From Maribacter arcticus (GTDB lineage: Bacteria > Bacteroidota > Bacteroidia > Flavobacteriales > Flavobacteriaceae): DNA of 64,000 bases. The notes beneath the pieces are model-generated. The model was not told where the DNA came from and did not search any database. It was given only the letters and a program-made list of their open reading frames with translations. Within the stretch, counting starts at the first letter, position 1. Each line of letters starts with the position of its first letter. The position numbers and the translations under genes were made by a program. Positions 47,348 to 56,597 of the stretch are shown piece by piece. The stretch covers positions 62,001-126,000 of the forward strand of contig NZ_FUYL01000002.1 in assembly GCF_900167935.1 (NCBI RefSeq). Direction: 5' to 3'.

Positions 47348-48598
47348 CTATTTTAATATGATTCTTTCAGCCTCACCGAAATTATCATAGTTACTGGTAA
47401 TTACTTTTTCTCCGGCTTGTAAACCTTCTAATACTTCGTAGTATCTAGAATTTTGTTTACCGATTCTTATATTTCTTTTTATCGCCTCTCCTCCATCAGG
47501 TCCTACTACAAAAATCCATTGTCCGCCAGTACTTTGAAAAAAGCTTCCTTTTGGTAATAATAATGCGTCATTAGATTCACCTAATTGTAATTTGATGTTA
47601 TAACTCTGACCTGAACGTATCGTTTCTGGTTTGTTATCTGTAAATACCAAATCAACTTTAAAACGGCCATTTCTAACTTCTGGATAGACTTTTCTTAATC
47701 GTAACGGAAATTCAGTGCCGTTACGCTCCAATACTGCAACCAAATCTCTTTTTACACGATCTATATAATGCTCGTCAATATCAGCTTCAATTTTATAATC
47801 GGTTAACACATTTATCTGTCCTATTCGCTGCCCTTGTGCAATATTCTGACCTATTTCAGCATCTAAAAAGCCCAATTGGCCATCTGCCGGGGCACGAACA
47901 TTTAAATGATCTAAACGTTGGTACACCATACCCAAAGTTTTCTGCATACGGTCTAAATCAGTATCTAATCCTTTAAGAGAAGTTTCGCGTAATTCATCAT
48001 CTTGTATGGTTTGCACCTTAATGATTTCATGCTGCTTTTGAGATAATTCGTAATTTTCTTTTGACAGTTGATACGCTTCTTTTGATATTAGTTCATCATC
48101 ATACAACGCTTTGTTCTGCTCATAGTTTCTTTTAAGTCGCTGTAAATCTGTTGATGCCGTTGCCAATGATCTTCTACCTTCTACCTGTCTTGAATCAAAA
48201 TTCATTTTTGTAGACCTTAGATCGTTTTGTTTCAATGCCAAATTACTTTCGCTCGCTAGAATCTGTTCATATAGGTTCATGTTTTCTAATTTTAGAATGA
48301 TGTCTCCTTTTTTGACAATTGCACCTTCTTCTATTAGTTTTTCGCTCACACGACCACCTTCATAAGCATCCATATAAATAGTAGCGATGGGAGCTACATT
48401 ACCATTAATAGTAATATAGTCATCAAATTTACCAGCCGATACTTCTGCAATTGACAACTTATCTTTTTCTGTTCTAAAGGTTGAAACAGAACTTGAGAAT
48501 AAAAGTTGATACCCTACAAATAGTACTAAAATACCAATTGCGATGTACCCGTAATGCTTGGGTTTAAGTCCTTTTTTCTTTTCTAGTTTTATATCCAT
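47348..48598 (-). CDS. MacA/HlyD-like periplasmic adaptor
   Basis: 416 residues: one N-terminal membrane helix (about 16-34), a lipoyl/barrel-sandwich half (VSEKLIEEGAIVKKGDIILK), a coiled-coil hairpin (about 110-215, rich in Gln/Leu/Arg), the other lipoyl half (LNVRAPADGQLGFLDAEIGQ) and membrane-proximal beta domains. It bridges the inner-membrane permeases to the outer-membrane TolC encoded next to it, in the same direction. Confidence 0.94.
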   Translation of the reverse strand: MDIKLEKKKGLKPKHYGYIAIGILVLFVGYQLLFSSSVSTFRTEKDKLSIAEVSAGKFDDYITINGNVAPIATIYMDAYEGGRVSEKLIEEGAIVKKGDIILKLENMNLYEQILASESNLALKQNDLRSTKMNFDSRQVEGRRSLATASTDLQRLKRNYEQNKALYDDELISKEAYQLSKENYELSQKQHEIIKVQTIQDDELRETSLKGLDTDLDRMQKTLGMVYQRLDHLNVRAPADGQLGFLDAEIGQNIAQGQRIGQINVLTDYKIEADIDEHYIDRVKRDLVAVLERNGTEFPLRLRKVYPEVRNGRFKVDLVFTDNKPETIRSGQSYNIKLQLGESNDALLLPKGSFFQSTGGQWIFVVGPDGGEAIKRNIRIGKQNSRYYEVLEGLQAGEKVITSNYDNFGEAERIILK

Positions 48599-48682
48599 TA
48601 TTTCGTTGTTCTTTGATAGTTGTTGGTAATTCGTATTATGTTATTCTATTTTTTCCTAGAACTTTACATTCCTTTTTATAGT

Positions 48683-50032
48683 CTAAGAGCCTATATTAAA
48701 AACGGGTAATCCTCTGTAAAAATCTAAAGTACTTTTATTGATTTCTGAACGCAGTTTAACTTGTAAATTTTCATTCTGTGCACTTGCGAATAAATTTTTT
48801 GCTGTGAATAATTCCAGCGCATTTATCATCCCTTTTTCATAGCGTTTTTGAGCAATCGTGAATGCTAAGTTTTGAGCCTCCATTTTTTGGTTACTTTGTA
48901 CCAATTCTACTAAAAGTGAATTATAATCTTGCACCAATTGCTGAATAGCCTGAAAAAGTACTTGTTCTTGTGTCTTTAAATTATTCTCTGCTCTTAGACG
49001 TTCTATTTTAGATTGCTTTACTCTAGATCTTGCAGACCAGCCATTACTAATAGGAACATTTATATTTATACCTACATATTGTGAAGTGTTATCTCTAAAC
49101 TGCTCTCTAAAAGGTAATGTATTGCCCAAGGTATCTCTTGTAGTTTCAAAATAACCTGTGCCAATACCTGCAAATAATGATAGTGATGGATAAAGTCTGC
49201 CTCTTGAAACTGCTACCTGCTTTTTGGCTGCTTTAGCTCTCAATTCTTGAGCTTTAATCATAGGTAAAAATTCACGTGCTTCACTATATATAGAGTCGGA
49301 TGCAATCTCTTCATGGTCTAAATCATTGGTGATTTCTGCCAAATCTTCCTGTATTAAAATATCGGAAACATTCTCTAAATTCATTTCTTGTATTAAGGCT
49401 AGCTTAGCTGCAGCTAATTGATTCTTACTCTGCGTTACATTCAACTTATCTGTCAATAACAGAGACTCAGCTTCATATAAATCAGCGCCTGCCTTTAAGC
49501 CCAATTCTATCTGCTTTCCTACTAAATCATAGTTCGATTGAGAAACATTCAATTGCTCGTTTGAAATTTCAACTAAGCCTTTAAAAAACTGGATGTCATA
49601 AAAAGCTTGCATCACCCTAAATGCCAACAAATATTTTTGCTGCAACACTTCTTCTTGTGTAGCCTGATATAAAAACTTTGATGCTTTAATGGAATTAATT
49701 TTCTGAAATCCTTGAAATAAATCAATCGACGATTCAAGAGAATAGTTATTCGAATAAAAATCTTGATTAACGAATGTACCTGTATTCGGATCTTCTGCTC
49801 TACCAAAACTGATATTATAATTGGCATTGGCGTTCACCGAAGGCAATAAATTGCGAATCGATTGTCTGTACGTCTCTCTATTAGATTGGTCTGTATATTC
49901 AAAATCATTAAGCTGTAAATTATGCTCTAAAGCAAAGGACACACACTCATCTAATGTCCAAGTTTCTTGGGCAATAATAGAACCCCAAATGGAGAAGAGT
50001 AAAATGGTTGTTATTTTAATTTTTTGATTCAT
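48683..50032 (-). CDS. TolC-family outer-membrane efflux protein
   Basis: 449 residues with a signal peptide (cleavage after SIIA) and two long alpha-helical repeats around beta strands (for example AINQLVQDYNSLLVELVQSN-like helical stretches and ISFGRAEDPNTGTFVNQDFY). First gene of the array operon. It forms the trimeric exit duct for the adaptor/permease complex. Start lies 26 bases downstream of the -24/-12-like sequence. Confidence 0.94.
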   Translation of the reverse strand: MNQKIKITTILLFSIWGSIIAQETWTLDECVSFALEHNLQLNDFEYTDQSNRETYRQSIRNLLPSVNANANYNISFGRAEDPNTGTFVNQDFYSNNYSLESSIDLFQGFQKINSIKASKFLYQATQEEVLQQKYLLAFRVMQAFYDIQFFKGLVEISNEQLNVSQSNYDLVGKQIELGLKAGADLYEAESLLLTDKLNVTQSKNQLAAAKLALIQEMNLENVSDILIQEDLAEITNDLDHEEIASDSIYSEAREFLPMIKAQELRAKAAKKQVAVSRGRLYPSLSLFAGIGTGYFETTRDTLGNTLPFREQFRDNTSQYVGININVPISNGWSARSRVKQSKIERLRAENNLKTQEQVLFQAIQQLVQDYNSLLVELVQSNQKMEAQNLAFTIAQKRYEKGMINALELFTAKNLFASAQNENLQVKLRSEINKSTLDFYRGLPVFNIGS

Positions 50033-50057
50033 TTCTATATTGGTATGCCATTCTATA

Positions 50058-50073
50058 TACTATATGCGTGCCA
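50058..50073 (-). promoter_or_regulatory. Candidate sigma-54 (-24/-12) promoter of the tolC-led operon
   Basis: On the minus strand TGGCACGCATATAGTA matches the sigma-54 consensus TGGCACGNNNNTTGCA at all seven -24 bases and at T, G and A of the -12 box (TAGTA for TTGCA). The -12 box ends 26 bases before the tolC ATG. An NtrC-type activator is encoded divergently from 50234, which makes this placement plausible. Confidence 0.5.
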
Positions 50074-50135
50074 TAACCATAAGATATTGATAATCAGTCT
50101 TATAAATAAAAATACTATTAAATTATTTCTAATGA

Positions 50136-50192
50136 CTGTAAAAATGTTGTACAGATATTGTAAAATATTTTGACACTACAGTGAAAATACAA
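50136..50192. promoter_or_regulatory. Candidate enhancer dyads in the tolC/activator divergent region
   Basis: Two inverted repeats: CTGT-N11-ACAG at 50136-50154, and CACTACAGTG at 50174-50183 inside a wider imperfect dyad (50158-50192). They lie about 65-125 bases upstream of the -24/-12-like element, where NtrC-type activators bind. The rest of the gap is AT-rich. Confidence 0.35.
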
Positions 50193-50233
50193 TCTTCTAT
50201 ATGTAGTTTTAAATAAGTTAATTGATTTCTAAA

Positions 50234-51598
50234 ATGAACGAAGCCAAAATCTTAGTAGTTGATGATACCAAAAGTGTACTAAGCGCTTTAGAAATATTAT
50301 TGCAGTTCGAATATAAGAGTGTTCAAACTATTTCAAATCCAAATCTACTTTCCTCATTTCCCAATCTCGCAGAAATAGATATCATATTATTAGATATGAA
50401 TTTTTCGGCAGGTGTCAATACTGGCAATGAGGGTCTTTATTGGTTACGAGAAATTAAAAAGAAAGCACCACATATATCGGTAATTATGATGACTGCCTAC
50501 GGTGCTATAGAGCTTGCTGTAGAAGCGTTGAAAGAAGGTGCTACAGATTTCGTTTTAAAGCCTTGGAATAATGAACGCCTGTTAACTACAGTAAAATCGG
50601 CCTATGAACTTCGTAAATCACAGAAAGAAGTACAACACTTAAAACAGAAAGAGAACAATCTTAAGCAGGTTATTAATCAGAATAAAAATTATATCATTGG
50701 GAATTCAAAAGCCCTTAACAGTGTGCTAAGTCTTGTTCAAAAAGTTGCTAAAACCGATGTCAATATTTTGGTTACTGGTGAAAATGGCACTGGAAAAGAG
50801 TTAATCGCGAGAGAACTACACAAATCATCTGCTCGAAATAATGAAGTCTTTATATCTGTGGATATGGGTTCTATTTCTGAAAATTTATTTGAAAGTGAAC
50901 TTTTCGGACATGTAAAGGGATCCTTTACCGATGCAAAAGAGGATCGAGCGGGTAAGTTTGAAGCAGCCAACGGAGGTACTTTATTTTTAGATGAAATAGG
51001 AAACCTCTCTTTACAAATGCAAGCGAAGTTATTATCTGTTATTCAAAACAGGGTCGTCGTTCGTGTAGGCTCCAACAAAACAATCGCTGTAGATATTAGG
51101 CTTATATGTGCCACCAATTGTAATTTGGATCAAATGGTAGCAGATGGCTTATTTCGAGAAGATCTTTTATACAGAATCAACACTATTCAAATAGAAGTGC
51201 CAGCACTAAGAGACCGAGATGGAGATGTTTTAACTTTATCTGACTTCTTCTTGAAAAAATTTGCACATAAATACGGTAAATCGAGTTTGAAAATTAATCA
51301 ATCTGCACAAGAAAAATTAATGGAATATGCTTGGCCAGGCAACGTTAGAGAGTTATTACATACTATGGAACGTGCTGTAATTCTTTCAGAAGCGAACGTG
51401 CTAAAACCCATGGATTTTCTTTTGGAAACCAAAACATCTTTTTCTGTTGAAGACGGACCAAAAACTTTAGAGGAAATGGAGTTGATTATGATTACAAAAG
51501 CATTGAATGAAAATGAAGGTAATTATAGTGCGGCAGCAGAACAATTAGGAATTTCTAGACAGACACTCTATAATAAATTAAAAAAATCAGGTAAGTAA
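50234..51598 (+). CDS. NtrC-type sigma-54-dependent response regulator
   Basis: 454 residues from the ATG at 50234 (a frame from TTG 50222 adds MISK; not needed). Receiver domain with phospho-acceptor D54 (IILLDMNFS), then an AAA+ domain with Walker A GENGTGKE, Walker B GTLFLDEIG and the sigma-54 contact loop GSFTDA (a variant of GAFTGA), then a C-terminal Fis-type helix-turn-helix (NYSAAAEQLGISRQTLYNKL). It activates sigma-54 promoters, most likely that of the divergent tolC-led operon. Its stop overlaps the kinase ATG (TAATG). Confidence 0.95.
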   Translation: MNEAKILVVDDTKSVLSALEILLQFEYKSVQTISNPNLLSSFPNLAEIDIILLDMNFSAGVNTGNEGLYWLREIKKKAPHISVIMMTAYGAIELAVEALKEGATDFVLKPWNNERLLTTVKSAYELRKSQKEVQHLKQKENNLKQVINQNKNYIIGNSKALNSVLSLVQKVAKTDVNILVTGENGTGKELIARELHKSSARNNEVFISVDMGSISENLFESELFGHVKGSFTDAKEDRAGKFEAANGGTLFLDEIGNLSLQMQAKLLSVIQNRVVVRVGSNKTIAVDIRLICATNCNLDQMVADGLFREDLLYRINTIQIEVPALRDRDGDVLTLSDFFLKKFAHKYGKSSLKINQSAQEKLMEYAWPGNVRELLHTMERAVILSEANVLKPMDFLLETKTSFSVEDGPKTLEEMELIMITKALNENEGNYSAAAEQLGISRQTLYNKLKKSGK

Positions 51599-52944
51599 TG
51601 GTCAGCAAAAATATATACTACCAACTTATTTTTAGAATAGTTCTAATTGCAATTTGTGCTCTTCTAGTGGCTTTCCTCTTTTTTAAAGAACACTATATTC
51701 TTTGCGGAATTTTTAGTTTAGTATTTTTTGGATTGTCATATAGCTTAGTATTTTATGTAAACCAAACCAACAGAAAGATTGCTTATTTCTTTGATGCCAT
51801 TAAAAATGAAGATTTCACCTTACGTTTTCCTGAAAAGCTAAGTGTGAAATCGATGGAGGAACTTAATCATAGCTTGAATATGTTGAACAGTATGATTCAA
51901 GATATTCACTTAAAAAAGCAAGCACAAGAACAGTATTACCAAGAAATTCTAAGGCAGGCAGATATTGGTATTTTTACCGTAAATGAAAAAGGTCATATAC
52001 TTTATGCTAATCCTACGGTACAGAATCTCTTAAATTATAGACCTCTAAATCATATTAAACAGCTAAAACAAATTGACCCTATTCTATATGGGCTTTTTGA
52101 ATCTCTAGAACCTTTTCAAAGCACTTTATATTCATTAGGTAACGAACGGGGTAAAAAAGAGCTTACCTTAAAATGTACGCCCATTACCATTGAAGGAAAG
52201 AAACTTTTGCTGGTAATTGTGCACGATATACAAAAGGAATTGGATGATAAAGAAACGGATTCTTGGGTGAAATTGATACGTGTTCTCACCCATGAAATCA
52301 TGAACACAATAACGCCCATTACCTCTATATCAGAATCTATTCTAAAATATTTTAAGAAGGGAAATCAACTATCAACGCCAGAAGAGTTTGGTGAAATACA
52401 GATTAAAAATTCTGCTAAAGGTTTAGAGGTGATAAAAGAACAGGGTAATGATTTAATGAGTTTTGTACAGTCGTACCGAACTTTTTTAAGTGTTCCTGAA
52501 CCTGATAGGGAATTGATTCCTGCTAAAAAAATTCTAGAAAAAGTGAGGTTACTTATACAAGAGTATACCAATGTTCACAATATTACTTTAGAGGTTATTT
52601 GTGAGCCAGAAGATTTAGAGCTTTATATTGATGAGAAACAGCTAACCCAAATATTATTGAATTTAGGTAAAAACGCACAGCAAGCTATTGAAGAACAAGA
52701 CGAGGGTAGCATCATCATAAAGGCAGGTATTGACCAGCAAGAAAAAAAATATATTACGGTTACCGACAATGGCCCTGGAATTTCACCTGAACTTTTAGAT
52801 GAAATTTTTGTTCCTTTTTTCACCACCAAAAACACAGGGACAGGAATAGGCTTAAGCCTTAGCAAACAAATTATGCGGCTGCATGGTGGTTCTATTCGGG
52901 TAATTTCTAATGAAATGACCACCTTTACCTTAACCTTTGAATAA
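51598..52944 (+). CDS. Sensor histidine kinase, NtrB/NtrY type
   Basis: 448 residues: two membrane helices (about 9-29 and 33-53) with little periplasmic sequence between them, a PAS-like region (about 110-215), the H-box LTHEIMNTITPI with H232, the N-box LLNLGKNAQQAI, and G-boxes TDNGPGI and GTGIGLSL. It should phosphorylate the NtrC-type regulator with which it overlaps. Since it has almost no extracytoplasmic part, it may sense a membrane or cytosolic signal. Confidence 0.95.
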   Translation: MVSKNIYYQLIFRIVLIAICALLVAFLFFKEHYILCGIFSLVFFGLSYSLVFYVNQTNRKIAYFFDAIKNEDFTLRFPEKLSVKSMEELNHSLNMLNSMIQDIHLKKQAQEQYYQEILRQADIGIFTVNEKGHILYANPTVQNLLNYRPLNHIKQLKQIDPILYGLFESLEPFQSTLYSLGNERGKKELTLKCTPITIEGKKLLLVIVHDIQKELDDKETDSWVKLIRVLTHEIMNTITPITSISESILKYFKKGNQLSTPEEFGEIQIKNSAKGLEVIKEQGNDLMSFVQSYRTFLSVPEPDRELIPAKKILEKVRLLIQEYTNVHNITLEVICEPEDLELYIDEKQLTQILLNLGKNAQQAIEEQDEGSIIIKAGIDQQEKKYITVTDNGPGISPELLDEIFVPFFTTKNTGTGIGLSLSKQIMRLHGGSIRVISNEMTTFTLTFE

Positions 52945-52946
52945 AA

Positions 52947-53291
52947 CTACATATCTGCTTGTAGTTCAATAAAAGGGTCCCAAAAATATTTTTCAAGGTT
53001 TACTATTTGAAGATTTTTTATAATAACACCCTCACCTTCTAATAGCTGTTGCATAAGATTGGTGCCGTCAAAATGATGTTTTCCGGTAAGAAGTCCGGCT
53101 TTATTAACCACTCTATGTGCTGGTATATCTTCCATATTATGCGAAGCGTTCATTGCCCAACCCACCATTCGTGCACTTCGAGCAGCACCTAAATATTTTG
53201 CGATTGCCCCATAAGAAGTTACTCGACCCTCAGGTATCAATCGAGCTACTTGATACACTTTTTCAAAGAAATTTTCATTTTCAGGTTTCAT
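52947..53291 (-). CDS. Alkyltransferase-like protein (MGMT family) with Ala in place of catalytic Cys
   Basis: 114 residues covering the DNA-binding domain of O6-methylguanine-DNA methyltransferase: IPEGRVTSYGAIAKYLG, then RMVGWAMNAS and IPAHRVVNKAGLLTG. The active-site PCHRV is PAHRV (A58), so it cannot accept an alkyl group. Alkyltransferase-like (ATL) proteins of this kind bind O6-alkylguanine and hand lesions to nucleotide excision repair; most have Trp or Ala at this spot. Convergent with the histidine kinase gene with a 2-base gap. Confidence 0.9.
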   Translation of the reverse strand: MKPENENFFEKVYQVARLIPEGRVTSYGAIAKYLGAARSARMVGWAMNASHNMEDIPAHRVVNKAGLLTGKHHFDGTNLMQQLLEGEGVIIKNLQIVNLEKYFWDPFIELQADM

Positions 53292-53304
53292 GTTTACTTC
53301 AGCT

Positions 53305-53931
53305 TTAATTAAATAATCTAAAGCATGTAATAATAAACAAGAGTACCATTAATCCACTTAAAATATAATTACTGTTTTTAGAGAATGCATTTGTTTTATG
53401 CTCCATCCTATTAAAATAGAAAACGTATAGATACATAGCCAAGAATGTTCCGCTACCTGCCGCAATTATAAATATAATTTCGTCAATAATCTTGTAGCTA
53501 ATTAACCCTTGTGTATGAAAAACGGTGTTCAAACCACTGTAATAAGGTATCGCTAAAAGATTGATTAAAGCCAAAAAGACTCCTTTCGAAAAGCTGTTGC
53601 GTTTCTTTGCTTCTACAACTACGAAAGCCTCTCTATGCTGTTTCTTTGCTTTCACAAAAAAATAAATTGCCAACACAAAAAACAGCACTAAGGCTATTTG
53701 CAATAAGACTTCTATAAAATGTTGGTTTCTAGATATATATTTAGCAATACGAACTGCAAGATATGTTTGCAACATAACAGCTACCGCAACACCTAAACCA
53801 AAAATAACTCCGTTTGCCTTACCCTTCTCAACACCAGTTTTGGCTACATTTAAATTGAGTAACCCAGGTGGCAATGAAGCAAAAAAAGCAGCCCCAAAAG
53901 TGAAAACAAATAAAGTTGCTAATTGTTGCAT
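53305..53931 (-). CDS. LysE-family amino-acid/metabolite exporter
   Basis: 208 residues with six hydrophobic segments and an N-terminal ASLPPGLLNLNVAKTGVEKG, the position of the LysE/RhtB-family PGP motif. Such proteins export amino acids or related small molecules. Substrate unknown. Lies 4 bases after trmB stop and 13 bases before the ATL gene, so it is part of a short minus-strand run. Confidence 0.85.
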   Translation of the reverse strand: MQQLATLFVFTFGAAFFASLPPGLLNLNVAKTGVEKGKANGVIFGLGVAVAVMLQTYLAVRIAKYISRNQHFIEVLLQIALVLFFVLAIYFFVKAKKQHREAFVVVEAKKRNSFSKGVFLALINLLAIPYYSGLNTVFHTQGLISYKIIDEIIFIIAAGSGTFLAMYLYVFYFNRMEHKTNAFSKNSNYILSGLMVLLFIITCFRLFN

Positions 53932-53935
53932 TTAA

Positions 53936-54604
53936 TCAGTTTACCTTGAACCTAATAAAGGTAATAGGTTTTCCCTTTTCAAGATACTGATTTTCGTAGA
54001 AAGTCTGTATTTCAAGTACTTCTTTCGGACTCCCCTCATTCTTGTATACGTCATGATTGGCGTAAACCACCTCTAAACCTAGCCCATGAAGCAAGCCCAA
54101 TGTATACCCATGCATAAACTCACTATCGGTTTTTAAATTGACGGTACCGTTTGGTTCCAAAACCCGTTTATAGCGCTTTAAAAACTCTTGGTTTGTCATG
54201 CGGTGTTTAGTACGCTTATATTTTATTTGAGGGTCCGGAAAAGTAATCCAGATTTCTGAAACCTCTTGCTCACCAAAAATATAGTCGACTAATTCAATTT
54301 GTGTACGAATGAATGTTACATTGGGTAAATTTTCTTCAATGGCAATTTTAGCGCCTTTCCAAAACCGAGCACCTTTTATATCAATACCAATAAAGTTCTT
54401 TTTAGGAAATCTTTTTGCCAAGCCGACAGTATATTCTCCTTTACCACAACCTAATTCTAACACAATCGGATTATCGTTTTTAAAATGGGTATTCCATTTA
54501 CCTTTCAAAGGAAACCCGCTTACAATCTCTTCACGACTTGGCTGAATAACGTTCGAAAAAGTTTCGTTCTCCTGAAATCGTTTTAATTTATTTTTACTTC
54601 CCAC
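53936..54604 (-). CDS. trmB: tRNA (guanine-N7-)-methyltransferase TrmB
   Basis: 222 residues. S-adenosylmethionine motif VLELGCGKGEYTVGLAKRFP and the TrmB hallmark WITFPDPQIKYKRTKHR. Methylates guanine 46 in the variable loop of tRNAs. The start is GTG (54602-54604), giving MGSKNKLKRF, the usual beginning of flavobacterial TrmB, so it is preferred over a downstream ATG. Confidence 0.97.
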   Translation of the reverse strand: MGSKNKLKRFQENETFSNVIQPSREEIVSGFPLKGKWNTHFKNDNPIVLELGCGKGEYTVGLAKRFPKKNFIGIDIKGARFWKGAKIAIEENLPNVTFIRTQIELVDYIFGEQEVSEIWITFPDPQIKYKRTKHRMTNQEFLKRYKRVLEPNGTVNLKTDSEFMHGYTLGLLHGLGLEVVYANHDVYKNEGSPKEVLEIQTFYENQYLEKGKPITFIRFKVN

Positions 54605-54656
54605 AATTATTATATCTAAACTGCGGCAAAGCTAAGAAAAAAGAGAAGGTTAGCGA

Positions 54657-55727
54657 TTATTCAACTTCTTCAATTTGAACAGTACTTTTTTCGAGTGTAA
54701 AAGAAAACTCTGAGCCTACCTCAACAGCACTTTCCACGTAAATTTTTTCGCCGTGAGCCTCAATAACATGTTTTACTATGGCCAAGCCCAAGCCTGAACC
54801 ACCTTCACGTCTACTGCCACTTTGGTCAACCCTATAAAAACGTTCAAAAAGTCTCGGTATATGCACTGCGGGTATACCTTCTCCATTATCGGTTACCCTA
54901 ACGATAACCTTATTCTTCACTAAATTTTCAACGCTTACTTCAGTAGTCCCATTTTCGTTACCATACTTAATAGAATTAACCAATAAGTTCGTAAGCACCT
55001 GTTGTATTTTTTCTTTGTCGGCATACACAAAAATTGGTTTTGGGTAAACGATGTCAAAAGTGAGCGTGATATTCTTTTTGGCTGCCTTCATTTCTAAAAG
55101 ATCGAAGACACTCTGTATCAACTCTATGATGTTAAAAGACTTCTTCTCTAAATTAAGATCACCTACCTCTAATTTAGTAATAAGATCCAAATCTTTAACG
55201 ATATAAATTAATCGATCAACTGCTTTGTTTGCTCGAATTAGATATTTTTTTCTAACGTTCTTATCATCTATTGCACCATCTAACAACGTCTCTATATACC
55301 CTTGCACGGTAAATAATGGTGTCTTTAACTCATGAGAAACATTGCCTAAAAAATCTTTTCGATATTCTTCTCGTATTTTAAGAGTATCGATTTCAATCTT
55401 TTTATCTTTCGCAAATTTCTCTATCTCAGCAGTTAAACTTCTCATATCGGTCGAAACCGGATATGATGGTAAAGTACTAGATTCTAGCAACTCAACATCA
55501 TCATAGATTTTTTTAATTCTCTTGTAAATGAACTTCTCTATTCTTATCTGTAGGGTGACAAAAGAAATTATAAAGAATAAAATCGCTGCTGAAACAAGAA
55601 CGCCCCAATTTAATGTACTAAATCGCCATTGCATAATGGCCAATAGTACGGTACCTATAACTACTATGTAGATAGATGACCGAAATGCAAAACGATATGA
55701 TTTTTTTGAACGTAATGAAGCTGCCAT
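54657..55727 (-). CDS. Sensor histidine kinase, PhoR type
   Basis: 356 residues: two membrane helices (about 18-36 and 41-60), HAMP-like stretch, then H-box NVSHELKTPLFTVQGYIETL (H132), N-box LTNLLVNSIKYG, and G-boxes TDNGEGIP and GGSGLGLAIVKH. No clear PAS domain, unlike E. coli PhoR. Its ATG directly follows the stop of the regulator gene. It forms a two-component pair with the PhoB-type regulator. Confidence 0.93.
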   Translation of the reverse strand: MAASLRSKKSYRFAFRSSIYIVVIGTVLLAIMQWRFSTLNWGVLVSAAILFFIISFVTLQIRIEKFIYKRIKKIYDDVELLESSTLPSYPVSTDMRSLTAEIEKFAKDKKIEIDTLKIREEYRKDFLGNVSHELKTPLFTVQGYIETLLDGAIDDKNVRKKYLIRANKAVDRLIYIVKDLDLITKLEVGDLNLEKKSFNIIELIQSVFDLLEMKAAKKNITLTFDIVYPKPIFVYADKEKIQQVLTNLLVNSIKYGNENGTTEVSVENLVKNKVIVRVTDNGEGIPAVHIPRLFERFYRVDQSGSRREGGSGLGLAIVKHVIEAHGEKIYVESAVEVGSEFSFTLEKSTVQIEEVE

Positions 55728-56414
55728 TTATAGCACAAACTTATATCCTACTCCCTTTACCGTTTTAAAATGGTCTTCGCCAATTTTTTCTCGAAGTTTT
55801 CTAATGTGAACATCAATAGTACGACCACCTACAACAACTTCATTACCCCAAACCTTATCAAGAATTACTTCTCTTTTAAAAACCTTGCTAGGTTTTGAGG
55901 TCAAAAGTGCAAGAAGTTCAAATTCTTTTCTAGGCAAAATAATCTCTTTACCTTTTTTTATGATTTTATATTCTTCTCTGTTGATTACAATATCTCCTAC
56001 CTGAACAATATCTTCTTGGGTATTTTCCTCGTTTTTAACTCGTCTTAATAGGGCATTCACCTTACTCACCAATACTTTTGGCTTAATAGGCTTAGTAATA
56101 TAGTCATCTGCTCCTGCGTCAAAACCAGCTACCTGCGAATAATCTTCCCCCCTAGCTGTCAAAAAAGTGATAATGGTATTCTCCATACCGGGTGTTCTTC
56201 GTAAAATTTCGCAGGCCTCAATACCATCCATCTCTGGCATCATCACATCTAATATTATAAGATGAGGCATTTTCTTTTTTGCCTTGGCTACACCGTCTGC
56301 ACCATTCTTTGCGGTATATACATCATAACCTTCAGCAGAAAGATTGTAAGCTACAATTTCAAGAATATCTGGTTCATCATCAACTAAAAGTATCCTAATG
56401 TCCTTCTTTTTCAT
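55728..56414 (-). CDS. OmpR/PhoB-family response regulator
   Basis: 228 residues from the ATG at 56412-56414 (MKKKDIRILLVDDEPD). A frame from a TTG at 56423 adds three residues; ATG preferred. Receiver domain with D56 (LIILDVMMPEMDG) and K in KPIKPKVL, then a winged-helix DNA-binding domain ending TIDVHIRKLREKIGE and VKGVGYKFVL. PhoB/PhoP-like. The kinase gene abuts downstream. Divergent from the TonB-dependent receptor gene, with candidate direct repeats between. Confidence 0.94.
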   Translation of the reverse strand: MKKKDIRILLVDDEPDILEIVAYNLSAEGYDVYTAKNGADGVAKAKKKMPHLIILDVMMPEMDGIEACEILRRTPGMENTIITFLTARGEDYSQVAGFDAGADDYITKPIKPKVLVSKVNALLRRVKNEENTQEDIVQVGDIVINREEYKIIKKGKEIILPRKEFELLALLTSKPSKVFKREVILDKVWGNEVVVGGRTIDVHIRKLREKIGEDHFKTVKGVGYKFVL

Positions 56415-56439
56415 GGTTTTCAAATTAGATTGATTCAGT

Positions 56440-56447
56440 CAAAAGTA
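56440..56447 (-). promoter_or_regulatory. Candidate -7 element for the regulator/kinase operon
   Basis: TACTTTTG on the minus strand matches TAnnTTTG and lies about 25 bases upstream of the regulator ATG. No perfect -33 TTG. Confidence 0.45.
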
Positions 56448-56493
56448 AAGATAATACCATTACAGAAACGTCTGTTAACATTGATTTAATGTA

Positions 56494-56515
56494 GTAACAA
56501 TTACGTAACACTAAG
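56494..56515. promoter_or_regulatory. Tandem 11-base direct repeats, possible PhoB-type box
   Basis: GTAACAATTAC and GTAACACTAAG are adjacent 11-base repeats sharing GTAACA, the spacing of PhoB-family boxes. They lie between the regulator and the TonB-dependent receptor gene. A further GTTAACA is at 56474, out of phase (20 bases upstream of the first unit). Confidence 0.35.
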
Positions 56516-56597
56516 AAAATAAAGGTTTAACATGTAGGTAACTCGACCTTTACAGCTACTAACGTCCTTTGCACAAAATTTAAGACCATAGAATATA

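Noticed and set aside
50234-51598. GSFTDA loop as a defect in sigma-54 contact
   Set aside because: GxFTDA variants occur in functional NtrC-type activators, so I do not treat it as broken.
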